Below, piece after piece: positions 1 to 9,124 of a DNA stretch of 64,000 nt. Position 1 is the first letter of the stretch; every line of letters begins with the position of its first letter. Source of the DNA: Apibacter muscae (GTDB taxonomy: Bacteria > Bacteroidota > Bacteroidia > Flavobacteriales > Weeksellaceae); the NCBI RefSeq assembly GCF_007845635.1, contig NZ_SELG01000035.1, positions 1-64,000 on the forward strand, written 5' to 3'. Made by a program: the position numbers and the translations under genes. The notes beneath the pieces were generated by a model. The model was not told where the DNA came from. It did no database searches and was given only the letters and a program-made list of their open reading frames with translations.

Positions 1-1
1 A

Positions 2-91
2 TGTGAATATGATGGTGTATGCGGTAGAGATAATCCTGGTCCTGATCCTAGGGATCCTAAGTATAAAAATTCTTTTTTAGAAAGGAAATAA
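2..91 (+). CDS. C-terminal end of an upstream protein (partial)
   Basis: An open frame enters from the left edge and runs 29 codons to a TAA at 89-91. The visible tail is rich in Asp, Pro, Gly and Lys and ends in SFLERK. No domain can be recognised from so short a piece. It lies 22 nt before the secreted protein that follows, so the two may be co-transcribed. The remnant lysozyme-like gene downstream makes an effector locus plausible, but that is inference. The frame could also be open by chance. Confidence 0.45.
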   Translation, partial: CEYDGVCGRDNPGPDPRDPKYKNSFLERK

Positions 92-113
92 AAATTTTAA
101 AATTTATTTAAAT

Positions 114-1280
114 ATGAATTGGGTATACTTTTTATTTTTATTTAATATTATTTTTATTTCTGCTCAGGAGGGGATAGAAAACATTTTAAAATCTCAATTA
201 GAAGATGGAAATAGTGTTCCATTAGGAGACGAATATGAATCTCATGAATATTCTGAAAAAGATTTAGATGCTACCATTCCTATAATTGAAAATATTTTAA
301 AAACACAAGGCTATAAAACTCTAACATCATCAGAATTCAAAGAAAAAATTAAATCAAAATTCAACAGGATAATAGATGAAAAATCTGAAAAAAGATATTT
401 ATATGTAGATTTATATGATAAATGTAGTAGAGATATAATTTATACCAGAAATCCTATCTATAATGGTTTTTTTATAATAAAGAATAAAAATTTTATAACA
501 AGTTTATATGCAATCCCAGAATTAATAGATTATCAAAAAGAATATCCTGAAATAGCTAAAGTAGAAAATAAAATATTAATAAAGACTGATTCTTATTGGA
601 CAGATAATTTAGAAGTTCCTCATTGGAGAGATACTAAGAATTTATCGTCACAAAGGAGGTTTATAAAAAAATTATTAATTGCAAGGAATAAATATTTATT
701 TAATGAAGATCAAAATCAATTTGCTTGGTTAATTACTAACGATGCACAATTTATGCGTAGTTTAGTAACTACCTTTGGCTATACCGAGGATAAAAAACTT
801 TATAAATGGTTTTTTGATAATACTCCGTTTGATGAGAAGAATCTGGATGAATTTGGTGAGTTAATTTGGACTAAATATTGTAATAATTCTATTTCAATTC
901 ATAATAATTTTTTTAATGTTATTGATAATCTTCTTTCTGTTGATAAGGAAAAATATCTTAATTATTTATTAAAATACTTACAATATGTTTTGGATTATGA
1001 TGTGAAAAATCCTAATGCTTTGATTAAGCAGATAAGTCTTGCTCAAAAATGTGAATTGATTGGTAGAATAATTAGTTTCGGGGAAAAATTTAGGTATGCG
1101 GAAAATATTAATATTGAAGATCCTTATAAATTCATGGGATGGACTTTTATGATGGATTATAAAGAGCTCTATAAAAAAGAGTTTGAAAGAAATAATTATT
1201 ATAATTTACCTGAATTTAAGGAAAGATATAAAATGGCTGAGGATTATTGGGTTAGTGAGGTTCTTCCTTTTAATGAATAG
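114..1280 (+). CDS. Secreted protein of unknown function, 388 aa
   Basis: I do not recognise the family. Residues 1-18 look like a Sec signal peptide: a hydrophobic run of aromatic and aliphatic residues ending in ISAQ, so cleavage after Ala17 is likely and the mature protein would be periplasmic or surface-located. No lipobox Cys is present. The mature part is charged, rich in Lys, Glu, Asn and aromatic residues, and looks mainly helical. It is followed within 30 nt by a broken lysozyme-like gene. That order would suit a periplasmic immunity protein against a cell-wall-degrading T6SS effector. This role is a guess from context and nothing in the protein itself shows it. Confidence 0.75.
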   Translation: MNWVYFLFLFNIIFISAQEGIENILKSQLEDGNSVPLGDEYESHEYSEKDLDATIPIIENILKTQGYKTLTSSEFKEKIKSKFNRIIDEKSEKRYLYVDLYDKCSRDIIYTRNPIYNGFFIIKNKNFITSLYAIPELIDYQKEYPEIAKVENKILIKTDSYWTDNLEVPHWRDTKNLSSQRRFIKKLLIARNKYLFNEDQNQFAWLITNDAQFMRSLVTTFGYTEDKKLYKWFFDNTPFDEKNLDEFGELIWTKYCNNSISIHNNFFNVIDNLLSVDKEKYLNYLLKYLQYVLDYDVKNPNALIKQISLAQKCELIGRIISFGEKFRYAENINIEDPYKFMGWTFMMDYKELYKKEFERNNYYNLPEFKERYKMAEDYWVSEVLPFNE

Positions 1281-1306
1281 TTGCTCTATTGATTTACATT
1301 TTTTGA

Positions 1307-1694
1307 GTGATTTGGGGGGAAAGTAGTCATAAAAAAGATTGTTATTGTAATAAGCCTTTAACAATCGATTTTTTTAAGGATATGCTTTTTCAATTATGGT
1401 CTTCTGAAATTAAAAATTTCTCTATTGAGGATGTTGAAAATAATCTTTGGGCGAGACAAGCTGGATTGGATGATAAATCTCTGGCTAGATCTGTAAATGA
1501 ATTTAACTTGGCTTTTACCAAATATGGTATTAATTCTTGTATGCAAAAAATTGTTTTTTGGCTGAAACTATTGTTAAAACTGTTTTCTTTACTACCGCTA
1601 GGAATTATTGAGTAATAATGCTTCTAGTAATGATCGATTTAAAGGTAGAGGCATTCTCCAGTTAACTTGATCTGCATATCTAAATACTCTATAA
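1307..1694 (+). pseudogene. Broken lysozyme-like (GH19/chitinase-type) effector gene remnant
   Basis: A GTG at 1307, directly after an in-frame TGA, opens a 102-codon frame. Its middle (residues 60-82, around FTKYGINSCMQK) resembles the helix of GH19-like lysozymes that precedes an FLAQ/FLAE segment. The frame then drifts into unrelated sequence. The expected continuation LAETIVKT sits in another frame at about 1568-1610, and the family signature FKGRGILQLT is found in a third frame at about 1638-1669, followed at once by TGA and, eight codons on, TAA. At least two frameshifts and a stop have therefore destroyed the gene. Family members hydrolyse peptidoglycan and serve as phage endolysins or T6SS effectors. 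The assignment rests on the KGRGxxQLT motif; the 5' limit is uncertain. Confidence 0.6.
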
Positions 1695-1836
1695 TAAAAT
1701 CTCTAAATTTAAATTAAACTAAAAAAAATGGATATAATATTAATAATGAAAATAATCACTTTATAGCAATTTATATTTTTTTAAGATTCATTCCTCAAAA
1801 ATATTACTAACATTAAATTTAAATAATTACTCTTTT

Positions 1837-3180
1837 TTAATTTGATTCATTAAAAATAACTTTTATTTTATTATTATTAAGCCTTTTATTTATCCAACTC
1901 TCTATCTTTTCTTGATCAATAATAGAAAATTTCTGATTAGATGAAATCATTAATATACTTGATTTAAGTTCTTGGATTGAATCATCTTTAGAATATATGT
2001 TAGCATTTGTATACATGCAATTTTCTATTTGTGGATAAATTGGAGATAATTCAGAAAGTAGTTGTTTACCTATTAATGGCAGAGATTTAATACTATCAAC
2101 TTTTTGTTTATATTTAGATATTTCTAAATTTAACCGTGCAATTTGTTGCATCAATCTTTCTTCTTCTGATTGTGCATTAGTAGCTTCTTTATCTAAATTT
2201 TGATCTATTGCTAAACCTTGTTCAATAACAATTTTAGCATCCGCTAATGAATAGGCTATAGCTTTATTAATAATAGCTTTCTTATCCGCCTCACTTAATA
2301 AAGATCCTCCATAAACTAAGTTTATTTCTCTTTTGTTTGGATTTATCTTTTTATTCAGTAAATAATTACCTTTATAGATCTCAATATTACGGGTATATTT
2401 ATCCGCATTCGATCTAAATTTTTCATTTTGAGACATTTGATAACCTAAATAAATACTTGGCAAAATAATAATCAGAAGGATTAGCGACAATCCATGGTGA
2501 ATTCTTTTCTTTCTTTTCTCACTTATCTGGCTATCTCTAATTGGAAATTTTAACATTTGAGAAATTAATACTGAGGCATAAGCAATACAAACCGTATTAA
2601 TAGTAAATAAATACATGGCGCCGTAAAAAAAAGAAAATTGAAATGTTGCCAATCCATATCCAGCAGTACATAACGGAGGCATTAAAGCAGTTGCAATAGC
2701 TACCCCTGGTATAACATTCCCTTTCTGCTTACTGCTGATGGCGATAATGCCAGCAAAACCACCAAAAAGAGCAATCAATACATCATAAATAGTAGGATTC
2801 GTTCTTGCCAACAATTCAGAATGAGCTGTATGAACGGGTGTAATTGCAAAGTAAATGGTGGATGCAACAATACTTGCCAACACAGCAAAACAGAAGTTCT
2901 TTATAGATTGATTAAGAAGTTTAAAGTCGTGAATGGCTATGCTATATCCCATACCATTAATAGGTCCCATCAAAGGTGAGATTAACATAGCTCCTATAAT
3001 TACAGCCGTTGAGTTGGTATTTAAACCTACTGAGGCAATTAAAATAGCACAAACCAATATCCAAAGGTTAGTACCCTTAAAGGATATTCCTTGCACAATA
3101 GAGTCGTGAATTTCATCAAAATCTTCCGTCTGCTTTTTTAAACTTATATAAATGATAGCTTTACGTAATAAATGATACAT
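1837..3180 (-). CDS. DUF389 family membrane protein
   Basis: A 447-residue inner-membrane protein of the DUF389 family, whose function is not established. The N-terminal half has about six hydrophobic segments (roughly residues 38-210) carrying the family's conserved patterns: AxxGLNxNSxAVIIGAMLISPLMGPI near residues 49-76 and GVAIATALMPPLCTAGYGLA near 158-178. One further membrane segment at about 229-247 is followed by a long soluble C-terminal region with a coiled-coil stretch near 335-365, probably extracytoplasmic. It lies 91 nt downstream of ktrA on the same strand and may be the last gene of the ion-transport operon. A link to K+ or Na+ handling is inferred from position only. Confidence 0.88.
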   Translation of the reverse strand: MYHLLRKAIIYISLKKQTEDFDEIHDSIVQGISFKGTNLWILVCAILIASVGLNTNSTAVIIGAMLISPLMGPINGMGYSIAIHDFKLLNQSIKNFCFAVLASIVASTIYFAITPVHTAHSELLARTNPTIYDVLIALFGGFAGIIAISSKQKGNVIPGVAIATALMPPLCTAGYGLATFQFSFFYGAMYLFTINTVCIAYASVLISQMLKFPIRDSQISEKRKKRIHHGLSLILLIIILPSIYLGYQMSQNEKFRSNADKYTRNIEIYKGNYLLNKKINPNKREINLVYGGSLLSEADKKAIINKAIAYSLADAKIVIEQGLAIDQNLDKEATNAQSEEERLMQQIARLNLEISKYKQKVDSIKSLPLIGKQLLSELSPIYPQIENCMYTNANIYSKDDSIQELKSSILMISSNQKFSIIDQEKIESWINKRLNNNKIKVIFNESN

Positions 3181-3271
3181 ATTTAATATAATTTTATATT
3201 CAAATTTAATTATAATAAATATATTATTCTTAAATTATATTATTTTATTATTTTTCAGAACTCACCTATTA

Positions 3272-3961
3272 TTATCTATTATCAGAAATAAATTTCTTTA
3301 TATCTCTGTTAGCTCCATATACAACTAATATATCATCCTTCTCTAAAATAGTTTCTGGCTTTGGTATTCCTTGCACTTCAGATACTATTTTTGTTTTTCC
3401 GATAATACTTTTTCTTTCTATATTCTTTACTACAGTTAAAACCAAAATATTGAATTCTCTACGAAATCCTATTTCTTCAATAGATTTCCCTATAAAAATT
3501 TCAGGAACTAAAACTTCTACAATACTATAATTTTCATTTAATTCAAAAGAATCCACCATCCCTCTAAGGGTCAGTTTTTTTGCCCATCTTTCAGCTGTTT
3601 CTTCCTCCGGCCGTACAATTTCATGAACACCAATGGCTTGTAATACGTTTTCATGCAAAGGATTTAATGACCTACCAATTAAACGCTTCACATTTAAATT
3701 TTTAAATAGTGCAGTGACCATTATATTTGCGCCTTGATCTTCTCCTATACAAACAATGACAACATCCGTATTTTTTAGGGGTAAGGTTTCCACTGCTGCT
3801 GCATCTGTAACATTTAAACACACCACATGTGTAATTTTATCCTTTAACTCGTTTACCCTCTGCATTTTCATATCTACACCAATGACCTCATTGCCTTGTG
3901 AAACTAGTTTTTCCGCAAGAGAAGAACCAAAAACCCCCAAACCTACAATTATATATTTCAT
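3272..3961 (-). CDS. ktrA: Potassium uptake regulatory subunit, KtrA/TrkA family
   Basis: A cytosolic RCK-domain protein of 229 residues that binds nucleotide and gates the KtrB/TrkH K+ channel-like transporter. Residues 1-130 form an RCK-N Rossmann fold that begins with the GLGVFGSSLA glycine motif at about 7-16 and has an acidic residue (VD at 29-30) at the end of the second strand. Residues 140-225 form the RCK-C domain. The length fits the single-copy KtrA form rather than the doubled TrkA of E. coli. The gene starts 15 nt after ktrB ends, so the pair is almost certainly co-transcribed and forms one complex. Confidence 0.93.
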   Translation of the reverse strand: MKYIIVGLGVFGSSLAEKLVSQGNEVIGVDMKMQRVNELKDKITHVVCLNVTDAAAVETLPLKNTDVVIVCIGEDQGANIMVTALFKNLNVKRLIGRSLNPLHENVLQAIGVHEIVRPEEETAERWAKKLTLRGMVDSFELNENYSIVEVLVPEIFIGKSIEEIGFRREFNILVLTVVKNIERKSIIGKTKIVSEVQGIPKPETILEKDDILVVYGANRDIKKFISDNR

Positions 3962-3975
3962 CTGATTTTTTTTAT

Positions 3976-5370
3976 TTAATTAATCAATACGTCTTCCGAT
4001 GGATAAGTATAATCGCATTTTTTTACTTGTTTAAAAAATGCAATAAGAAGGGTTAGTGCTGTAACTCTTCCTATAAACATAAGTACAATTAATACTATTT
4101 TGCTCCCCATGCTAAGTGAAGATGTAATCCCTAATGTTAAACCCACTGTGCTATAAGCTGAAACAGATTCAAAAATGATTTCATACAATTGCAAATCCTT
4201 ATCAAAATAAGAAATGACTAACGAACCTATTCCCAAAAAAATTAAAGAAAGTGAAATAACAGCAAAGGCTCTTCTTATGGAAAGATCGTTAATTTCACGA
4301 CCGTAAACCTCAATTTTTTTTTGTCCTTTTCCTAAACTTAGAAAATTTAGAACTGCAATGGCAAACGTGCTCGTTTTAATTCCTCCCCCTGTAGATGCTG
4401 GTGATGCACCTATCCACATAAGAATAATTATTACTATTATAGAAGAAAGATGCAATTGACTAAAATCAATAGTATTGAAACCTGCCGTTCTAGGAGTGGT
4501 AGCTGTGAACAAAGCAGTAATAAATTTCCCTATTCCCTTATGAGAAGCTAATATGTTACAATATTCATTCACATATATGAATGTAGTACCTAAAATAACT
4601 AAAAACAAAGTGGTTAGTATATTAATTTTACTCCCTAGCTTCATTACTCTAGGTTTGTACACATCTTTTCGTTTACTAAATGCAAGGAAGAAATTTTTTA
4701 TAATTACATGGCTTAAATACTTCAATACATTGATAACAATTGGAAAACCTAATCCACCTAAAATAAATAGAAAAATTAAACTCAATTGAAATAAATAGTT
4801 ATGAACGTACCCATTTTCCATAATTCCATAAGGTAGTGTAGAAAACCCAGCATTACAAAAGGCTGATATAGAATGAAATACTGAAAAATAAATTCGTTGT
4901 GAAAATGAAGGAATTAAGTTAGGATCTAAGCTAGCAAAAATAAAAATAGCTCCTACCATTTCAATACCCAATGTAATGATTAATATTCTTTTTAAAGTTT
5001 TGAAAATTTCATCGATTTTTTCAATGTTTGAAATGGTCCCCATAGCTAATTGATCTTCGTACGAGGCTCCTCCTTTAAAAAAATAACTAAAATAACTAGC
5101 AAAGGTTAAGATTCCTAATCCACCTGCTTGAATTAGACTAATAATAACAATTTGCCCAAATAAAGTAAAGTCTTTCCCTGTATCTAATACCACTAAGCCG
5201 GTTACACAAACAGCACTAGTTGTAGTAAATAATGCATTTATAATACTAATTCCTCTGGTAGTAGCAAAAGGAAGCATAAGTAAAATTGTGCCGATAAGAA
5301 TTAATCCTAAAAAACTAAAAATAAATAAACGAGCTGGATTTAATCCAATATATTTAATTTCGGTTAACAT
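3976..5370 (-). CDS. ktrB: Potassium transporter, KtrB/TrkH family
   Basis: The membrane subunit (464 aa) of a Ktr/Trk-type K+ uptake system. Four pore-loop repeats are visible, each with the expected filter glycine: AVCVTGLVV near residue 57, AFCNAGFST near 174, ASPASTGGG near 324 and AYSTVGLTL near 408. Hydrophobic helices flank each loop. The start codon overlaps the end of nhaA by 7 nt, which implies translational coupling. Coexpression of a Na+/H+ antiporter and a K+ importer makes sense for control of cytoplasmic Na+/K+ balance and turgor. Symbol choice (ktrB rather than trkH) follows the short RCK partner and is not certain. Confidence 0.93.
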   Translation of the reverse strand: MLTEIKYIGLNPARLFIFSFLGLILIGTILLMLPFATTRGISIINALFTTTSAVCVTGLVVLDTGKDFTLFGQIVIISLIQAGGLGILTFASYFSYFFKGGASYEDQLAMGTISNIEKIDEIFKTLKRILIITLGIEMVGAIFIFASLDPNLIPSFSQRIYFSVFHSISAFCNAGFSTLPYGIMENGYVHNYLFQLSLIFLFILGGLGFPIVINVLKYLSHVIIKNFFLAFSKRKDVYKPRVMKLGSKINILTTLFLVILGTTFIYVNEYCNILASHKGIGKFITALFTATTPRTAGFNTIDFSQLHLSSIIVIIILMWIGASPASTGGGIKTSTFAIAVLNFLSLGKGQKKIEVYGREINDLSIRRAFAVISLSLIFLGIGSLVISYFDKDLQLYEIIFESVSAYSTVGLTLGITSSLSMGSKIVLIVLMFIGRVTALTLLIAFFKQVKKCDYTYPSEDVLIN

Positions 5371-6698
5371 GGTTTACTATTCGTAGAGCGACTAAGTACT
5401 ATATACCCTAGAATGCCTCCAATAATAGAAGCTACAAAAATCCCAATCTTTGCTTGGACAACATATTCTGGATTGGTAAAGGCTAAAGAGGTTATAAATA
5501 AAGACATGGTAAATCCTATGGAAGCTAGAAGACCGATCCCCAATAAATTTTTAATATTCATTCCCTCGGGAAAAGGAGCTACTTTTAATTTTACTAATAA
5601 AAGAGTAAATCCTACCACCCCTAGTACCTTTCCTAAAAGTAAACCTAAAGCAACCCCAAGAGCTACGTGCGTACTAAAAAGCTCATCTATATTAATGTCT
5701 AAGGAAACCCCTGCATTGGCTAATGCGAATATAGGTATAATTATAAAAGTTACGAAAGGATGCATGGCATGCTCAAGTATTTGTAGAGGAGGAATTGCCT
5801 TATTGGTATCTATTTTTATTTTTTCTAAGATATGTAACTGATCATTGGTTAAAGTCGGTATTTTACTGTTAGGATCTTTAGACTTAAATTTATCTAAATA
5901 TTTCCTAATTCGTTCAAAAAAAAGATTCTCTTTTATTTTAACATCTGCAGGAATCATAAAAGCAGCAATTACAGATGCAATGGTTGCATGTACCCCGGAA
6001 AGTAGGAAGGACGTCCATACGCCTAATATACCTAAAACGGCATAGAATAAAATACTTCTTACGCCCATTCTGTTTCCTAAATACATTAACAATACAAAAA
6101 CAAAACCGATGGCTAAGTTATAATAGGAAATATCTGAAGTATAAAAAAAAGCAATTACCAGTACAGCTCCTAAATCATCCACAATAGCTAAAGCAGTAAG
6201 AAATATTTTGATCGTTAATGGAATTCTACTTCCTAGTAAGAATAATACGCCTAAGGCAAAAGCAATATCTGTCGCCATAGGAATTCCCCAACCGTGATGA
6301 ACTTCTCCAGAATTATTAAATGCAATATAAATAAGTGCGGGAACCACCATACCTCCAATGGCTGCTGCAATTGGCAATAATGCTTTTCGCGGATTAGACA
6401 ACTCTCCTCCTACAATTTCTCTTTTAAGTTCTAATCCTACTACAAAGAAAAATATTGCCATTAATCCATCATTGATCCAGTGATGGATACTATACTCAAA
6501 AAAAGAATTTCCGTTAAATACAAACCCAAATTTACGCTCTAAAAAGTGAAAGTATTCGTTAGACCATGGACCATTGGCTAAAAACATGGCTATAACCACA
6601 CTTAAACCTAAAACTATTCCTCCAGATTTTTCTTCTAAAATAAATCTTTGAATAGGTTTTAAAACAATATCAATAGGTACTTTTTTTTCTTCTGGCAT
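5364..6698 (-). CDS. nhaA: Na+/H+ antiporter NhaA
   Basis: An inner-membrane antiporter (444 aa) that exports Na+ in exchange for protons. Diagnostic features are PMATDIAFALGVLFLLG near residues 139-155 and ALAIVDDLGAVLVIAFF near 169-185, where the paired aspartates match the ion-binding Asp163/Asp164 of E. coli NhaA. The LEHAMHPFVTFIIIPIFALANAGVSL stretch (about residues 308-333) is also typical. A charged insertion of about 45 residues between the two halves makes it longer than the 388-residue E. coli protein; such longer forms are known in Bacteroidota. It is the first gene of the nhaA-ktrB-ktrA(-DUF389) operon. A possible -7 box (TAACTTTG on the minus strand, at 6814-6821) lies upstream, but no matching -33 element was found. 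Confidence 0.95.
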   Translation of the reverse strand: MPEEKKVPIDIVLKPIQRFILEEKSGGIVLGLSVVIAMFLANGPWSNEYFHFLERKFGFVFNGNSFFEYSIHHWINDGLMAIFFFVVGLELKREIVGGELSNPRKALLPIAAAIGGMVVPALIYIAFNNSGEVHHGWGIPMATDIAFALGVLFLLGSRIPLTIKIFLTALAIVDDLGAVLVIAFFYTSDISYYNLAIGFVFVLLMYLGNRMGVRSILFYAVLGILGVWTSFLLSGVHATIASVIAAFMIPADVKIKENLFFERIRKYLDKFKSKDPNSKIPTLTNDQLHILEKIKIDTNKAIPPLQILEHAMHPFVTFIIIPIFALANAGVSLDINIDELFSTHVALGVALGLLLGKVLGVVGFTLLLVKLKVAPFPEGMNIKNLLGIGLLASIGFTMSLFITSLAFTNPEYVVQAKIGIFVASIIGGILGYIVLSRSTNSKPC

Positions 6699-7012
6699 AA
6701 AATGTAAATTTTAGGGTTAATCAATGGCTTAATTCAATAAAGATTTTAATGTTGATCCTTATTGAATTTCAAAAATAAATATATTTTTCTATATAGATAA
6801 ATTATGCTATTAACAAAGTTACAATTTGAGATAAAAAACAGATTTAAACATAAGAGAATGTTGTTATATTCATTCAATTACAATATTAACAATATCAAAA
6901 TCCGAATCAAAGGCTACATTATATATTTTTAAATTAGGAAAGCAACCTTAATGGATATTAGATTTCAAAAAATTAGAGGTTTCTACCTATAGGGAGGTTT
7001 ATATATTCATCA
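6699..7012. other. Intergenic region between nhaA and uvrB (314 bp)
   Basis: AT-rich gap that must carry the nhaA promoter and the uvrB transcript end. Two boxes on the minus strand match the Bacteroidota -7 consensus TAnnTTTG (at 6770-6777 and 6814-6821), but neither has a TTG at the usual 19-21 nt distance. Between about 6874 and 6945 the minus strand keeps a short protein-like frame of some 22 codons ending in VNIVIE and TGA, without a start codon, which could be a decayed coding fragment. No tRNA, repeat or strong hairpin is seen. Confidence 0.4.
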
Positions 7013-9016
7013 CTATTTCTTAATCCGTTCTTTCAATTCTTTGATCTCATCTCTAATTTTAGCAGCAGTTAAAAAATCCAATTCTTTTGCGGCCTTTTCC
7101 ATCTCCTTCTGCTTTTTACTGATGAGTTTATTTACATCCGTTTTAGAATAGTTTGCAGATTCTTCCGCAACTTTAAGCACCTCTGAATTTTCAGCATAAG
7201 TTTTTATCACCGGAGTTTCCATATTACCAATGGTTATACTGGTAATCTTTTTCTTTAATGGCTGTGGAGTTATATTATGTTCTATATTGTATTGATTCTG
7301 AATCTCTCTCCGCCTAGCAGTTTCTTCAATCGTTTTATTCATGCTATCTGTCATTTTATCCGCATACATAATCACCTTACCATGAATATTACGTGCCGCT
7401 CTCCCAGCCGTTTGGGTTAAAGAACGATGAGACCTAAGAAAACCCTCTTTATCCGCATCAAGAATGGCAACTAAAGAAACTTCCGGTAAATCTAGACCCT
7501 CTCTAAGCAAATTCACACCCACTAAAACATCAAATTTCCCAATTCTTAAATCTTGCATTATTTCAACCCTCTCAAGAGTATCAATATCTGAATGAATAAA
7601 GCGCGTGCGAATCCCAAACTTATTTAAATATTTGGTGAGTTCTTCTGCCATTCGCTTGGTTAGGGTTGTAACTAAAACTCTTTCATCCTCCTCTACCCTC
7701 TTTTGTATTTCAGCCATTAAATCGTCAATCTGATTTAATGAAGGTTTTACTTCTATAACTGGATCTAGTAATCCGGTAGGTCTTATAATTTGTTCTACAT
7801 AAACACCTTCAGACTTTTGCAGTTCATAATCGGCAGGTGTTGCACTTACATAAACCACTTGATTTTGCATCCCTTCAAATTCTTCAAATTTTAAAGGTCG
7901 ATTGTCCAAGGCAGCCGGCAATCTAAAGCCATATTCAACCAAGGTTTCTTTTCTACTTCTATCTCCACCATACATAGCATGTACTTGGGGGAGTGTTACA
8001 TGGCTTTCATCTATAACCATTAAATAATCTTGGGGAAAATAATCCAGCAAACAAAAGGGCCTTGAACCAGGCATACGCCCATCTAAATAACGGGAATAGT
8101 TTTCAATCCCCGAGCAATAGCCCAATTCTTTAATCATTTCCAAATCAAACTCGGTACGCTCCTTTAATCTGTGAGCCTCTAAATGTTTCCCAATTTCGTT
8201 GTAATAATCTACCTGCTTTCCTAAATCAATCTGAATATTTCTTATAGCTCCGTTTAAAGTTTCTGGGGAAGTAACAAATAAATTGGCCGGATAAATATGA
8301 ATGCTTTCTACTGAATCTATAACATTGTTAGAAGCATAATCCACATTTTCAATCCTTTCAATTTCATGACCAAAAAATTGTATCCGTATCCCGGTATCGG
8401 AATAAGCCGGGAATACATCAACTACATCACCTTTAACTCTAAAATTACCACGGGCAAAATTTATTTCAGATCTGGAATAAAGAGCATTAACCAAGAGTTT
8501 TAAAACTTGAGTTTTGGTAATCTTTTTACCCACCTGTAAAGAAAGCATATTATTTTTAAACTCTTGAGGGTTTCCTATACCATATAAACAGGAGACTGAC
8601 GAAACTACCAATACATCTCTCCGACCCGATAGTAAGGCAGAGGTTGCACTTAATCGCAACTTCTCTAAATTTTCATTGATGGATAAATCTTTTTCAATGT
8701 ATGTATTGGTGGTAGGCATGAATGCCTCCGGTTGATAATAATCGTAATAAGAAACAAAATATTCTACCGCATTGTCTGGAAAAAATTCTTTAAACTCCAT
8801 ATAAAGCTGTGCAGCTAAAGTCTTATTATGAGCCAATATAATTGTAGGGCGTTGGATTTTCTCCACTACATTGGCAATGGTAAATGTTTTACCAGAACCG
8901 GTTACTCCCAACAGTGTTTGGTATTTCTCCTGATTAAAAATCCCTTGAGCAAGGGTTTGTATAGCTTTGGGTTGATCTCCTGTTGGCTGGAAGGATGAAT
9001 TAACTTTAAATTTCAT
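7013..9016 (-). CDS. uvrB: Excinuclease ABC subunit B
   Basis: The helicase-like damage-verification subunit (667 aa) of nucleotide excision repair. It receives DNA from UvrA, inserts its beta-hairpin and recruits UvrC. Visible are Walker A GVTGSGKT at residues 37-44, the beta-hairpin region around YYQPEAFMP (about 92-100), a DESH helicase box II near 338, the helicase C motifs ([14 protein letters not shown] and QTAGRAARN), and a C-terminal UVR motif at about 630-665 that contacts UvrC. Length and order match the family. The DUF151 nuclease gene lies 108 nt upstream on the same strand. Confidence 0.97.
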   Translation of the reverse strand: MKFKVNSSFQPTGDQPKAIQTLAQGIFNQEKYQTLLGVTGSGKTFTIANVVEKIQRPTIILAHNKTLAAQLYMEFKEFFPDNAVEYFVSYYDYYQPEAFMPTTNTYIEKDLSINENLEKLRLSATSALLSGRRDVLVVSSVSCLYGIGNPQEFKNNMLSLQVGKKITKTQVLKLLVNALYSRSEINFARGNFRVKGDVVDVFPAYSDTGIRIQFFGHEIERIENVDYASNNVIDSVESIHIYPANLFVTSPETLNGAIRNIQIDLGKQVDYYNEIGKHLEAHRLKERTEFDLEMIKELGYCSGIENYSRYLDGRMPGSRPFCLLDYFPQDYLMVIDESHVTLPQVHAMYGGDRSRKETLVEYGFRLPAALDNRPLKFEEFEGMQNQVVYVSATPADYELQKSEGVYVEQIIRPTGLLDPVIEVKPSLNQIDDLMAEIQKRVEEDERVLVTTLTKRMAEELTKYLNKFGIRTRFIHSDIDTLERVEIMQDLRIGKFDVLVGVNLLREGLDLPEVSLVAILDADKEGFLRSHRSLTQTAGRAARNIHGKVIMYADKMTDSMNKTIEETARRREIQNQYNIEHNITPQPLKKKITSITIGNMETPVIKTYAENSEVLKVAEESANYSKTDVNKLISKKQKEMEKAAKELDFLTAAKIRDEIKELKERIKK

Positions 9017-9124
9017 TCGTGAATATAGATGTATAGAATATTAGCCTATACAATTTTAATGCTAGGTTTTCTTTTTGATAAAACTCATAATTTTAAGAAA
9101 TTTGATATAAGAAAACTAAAAAAA

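Noticed and set aside
650-670. Strong Shine-Dalgarno-like AAAGGAGGTTTA inside the first secreted protein gene
   Set aside because: No start codon in a useful frame follows, and strong Shine-Dalgarno sites are not typical of this group. It encodes Arg-Arg-Phe in the main frame and is probably coincidental.
5413-6187. Several plus-strand open frames opposite nhaA
   Set aside because: They overlap a complete, well-conserved antiporter gene and show no protein-like features of their own.
6874-6945. Short protein-like frame on the minus strand in the nhaA-uvrB gap, ending in VNIVIE
   Set aside because: Only about 22 codons, no start codon, a stop directly upstream and no recognised family. It is mentioned in the intergenic entry but not called as a gene.
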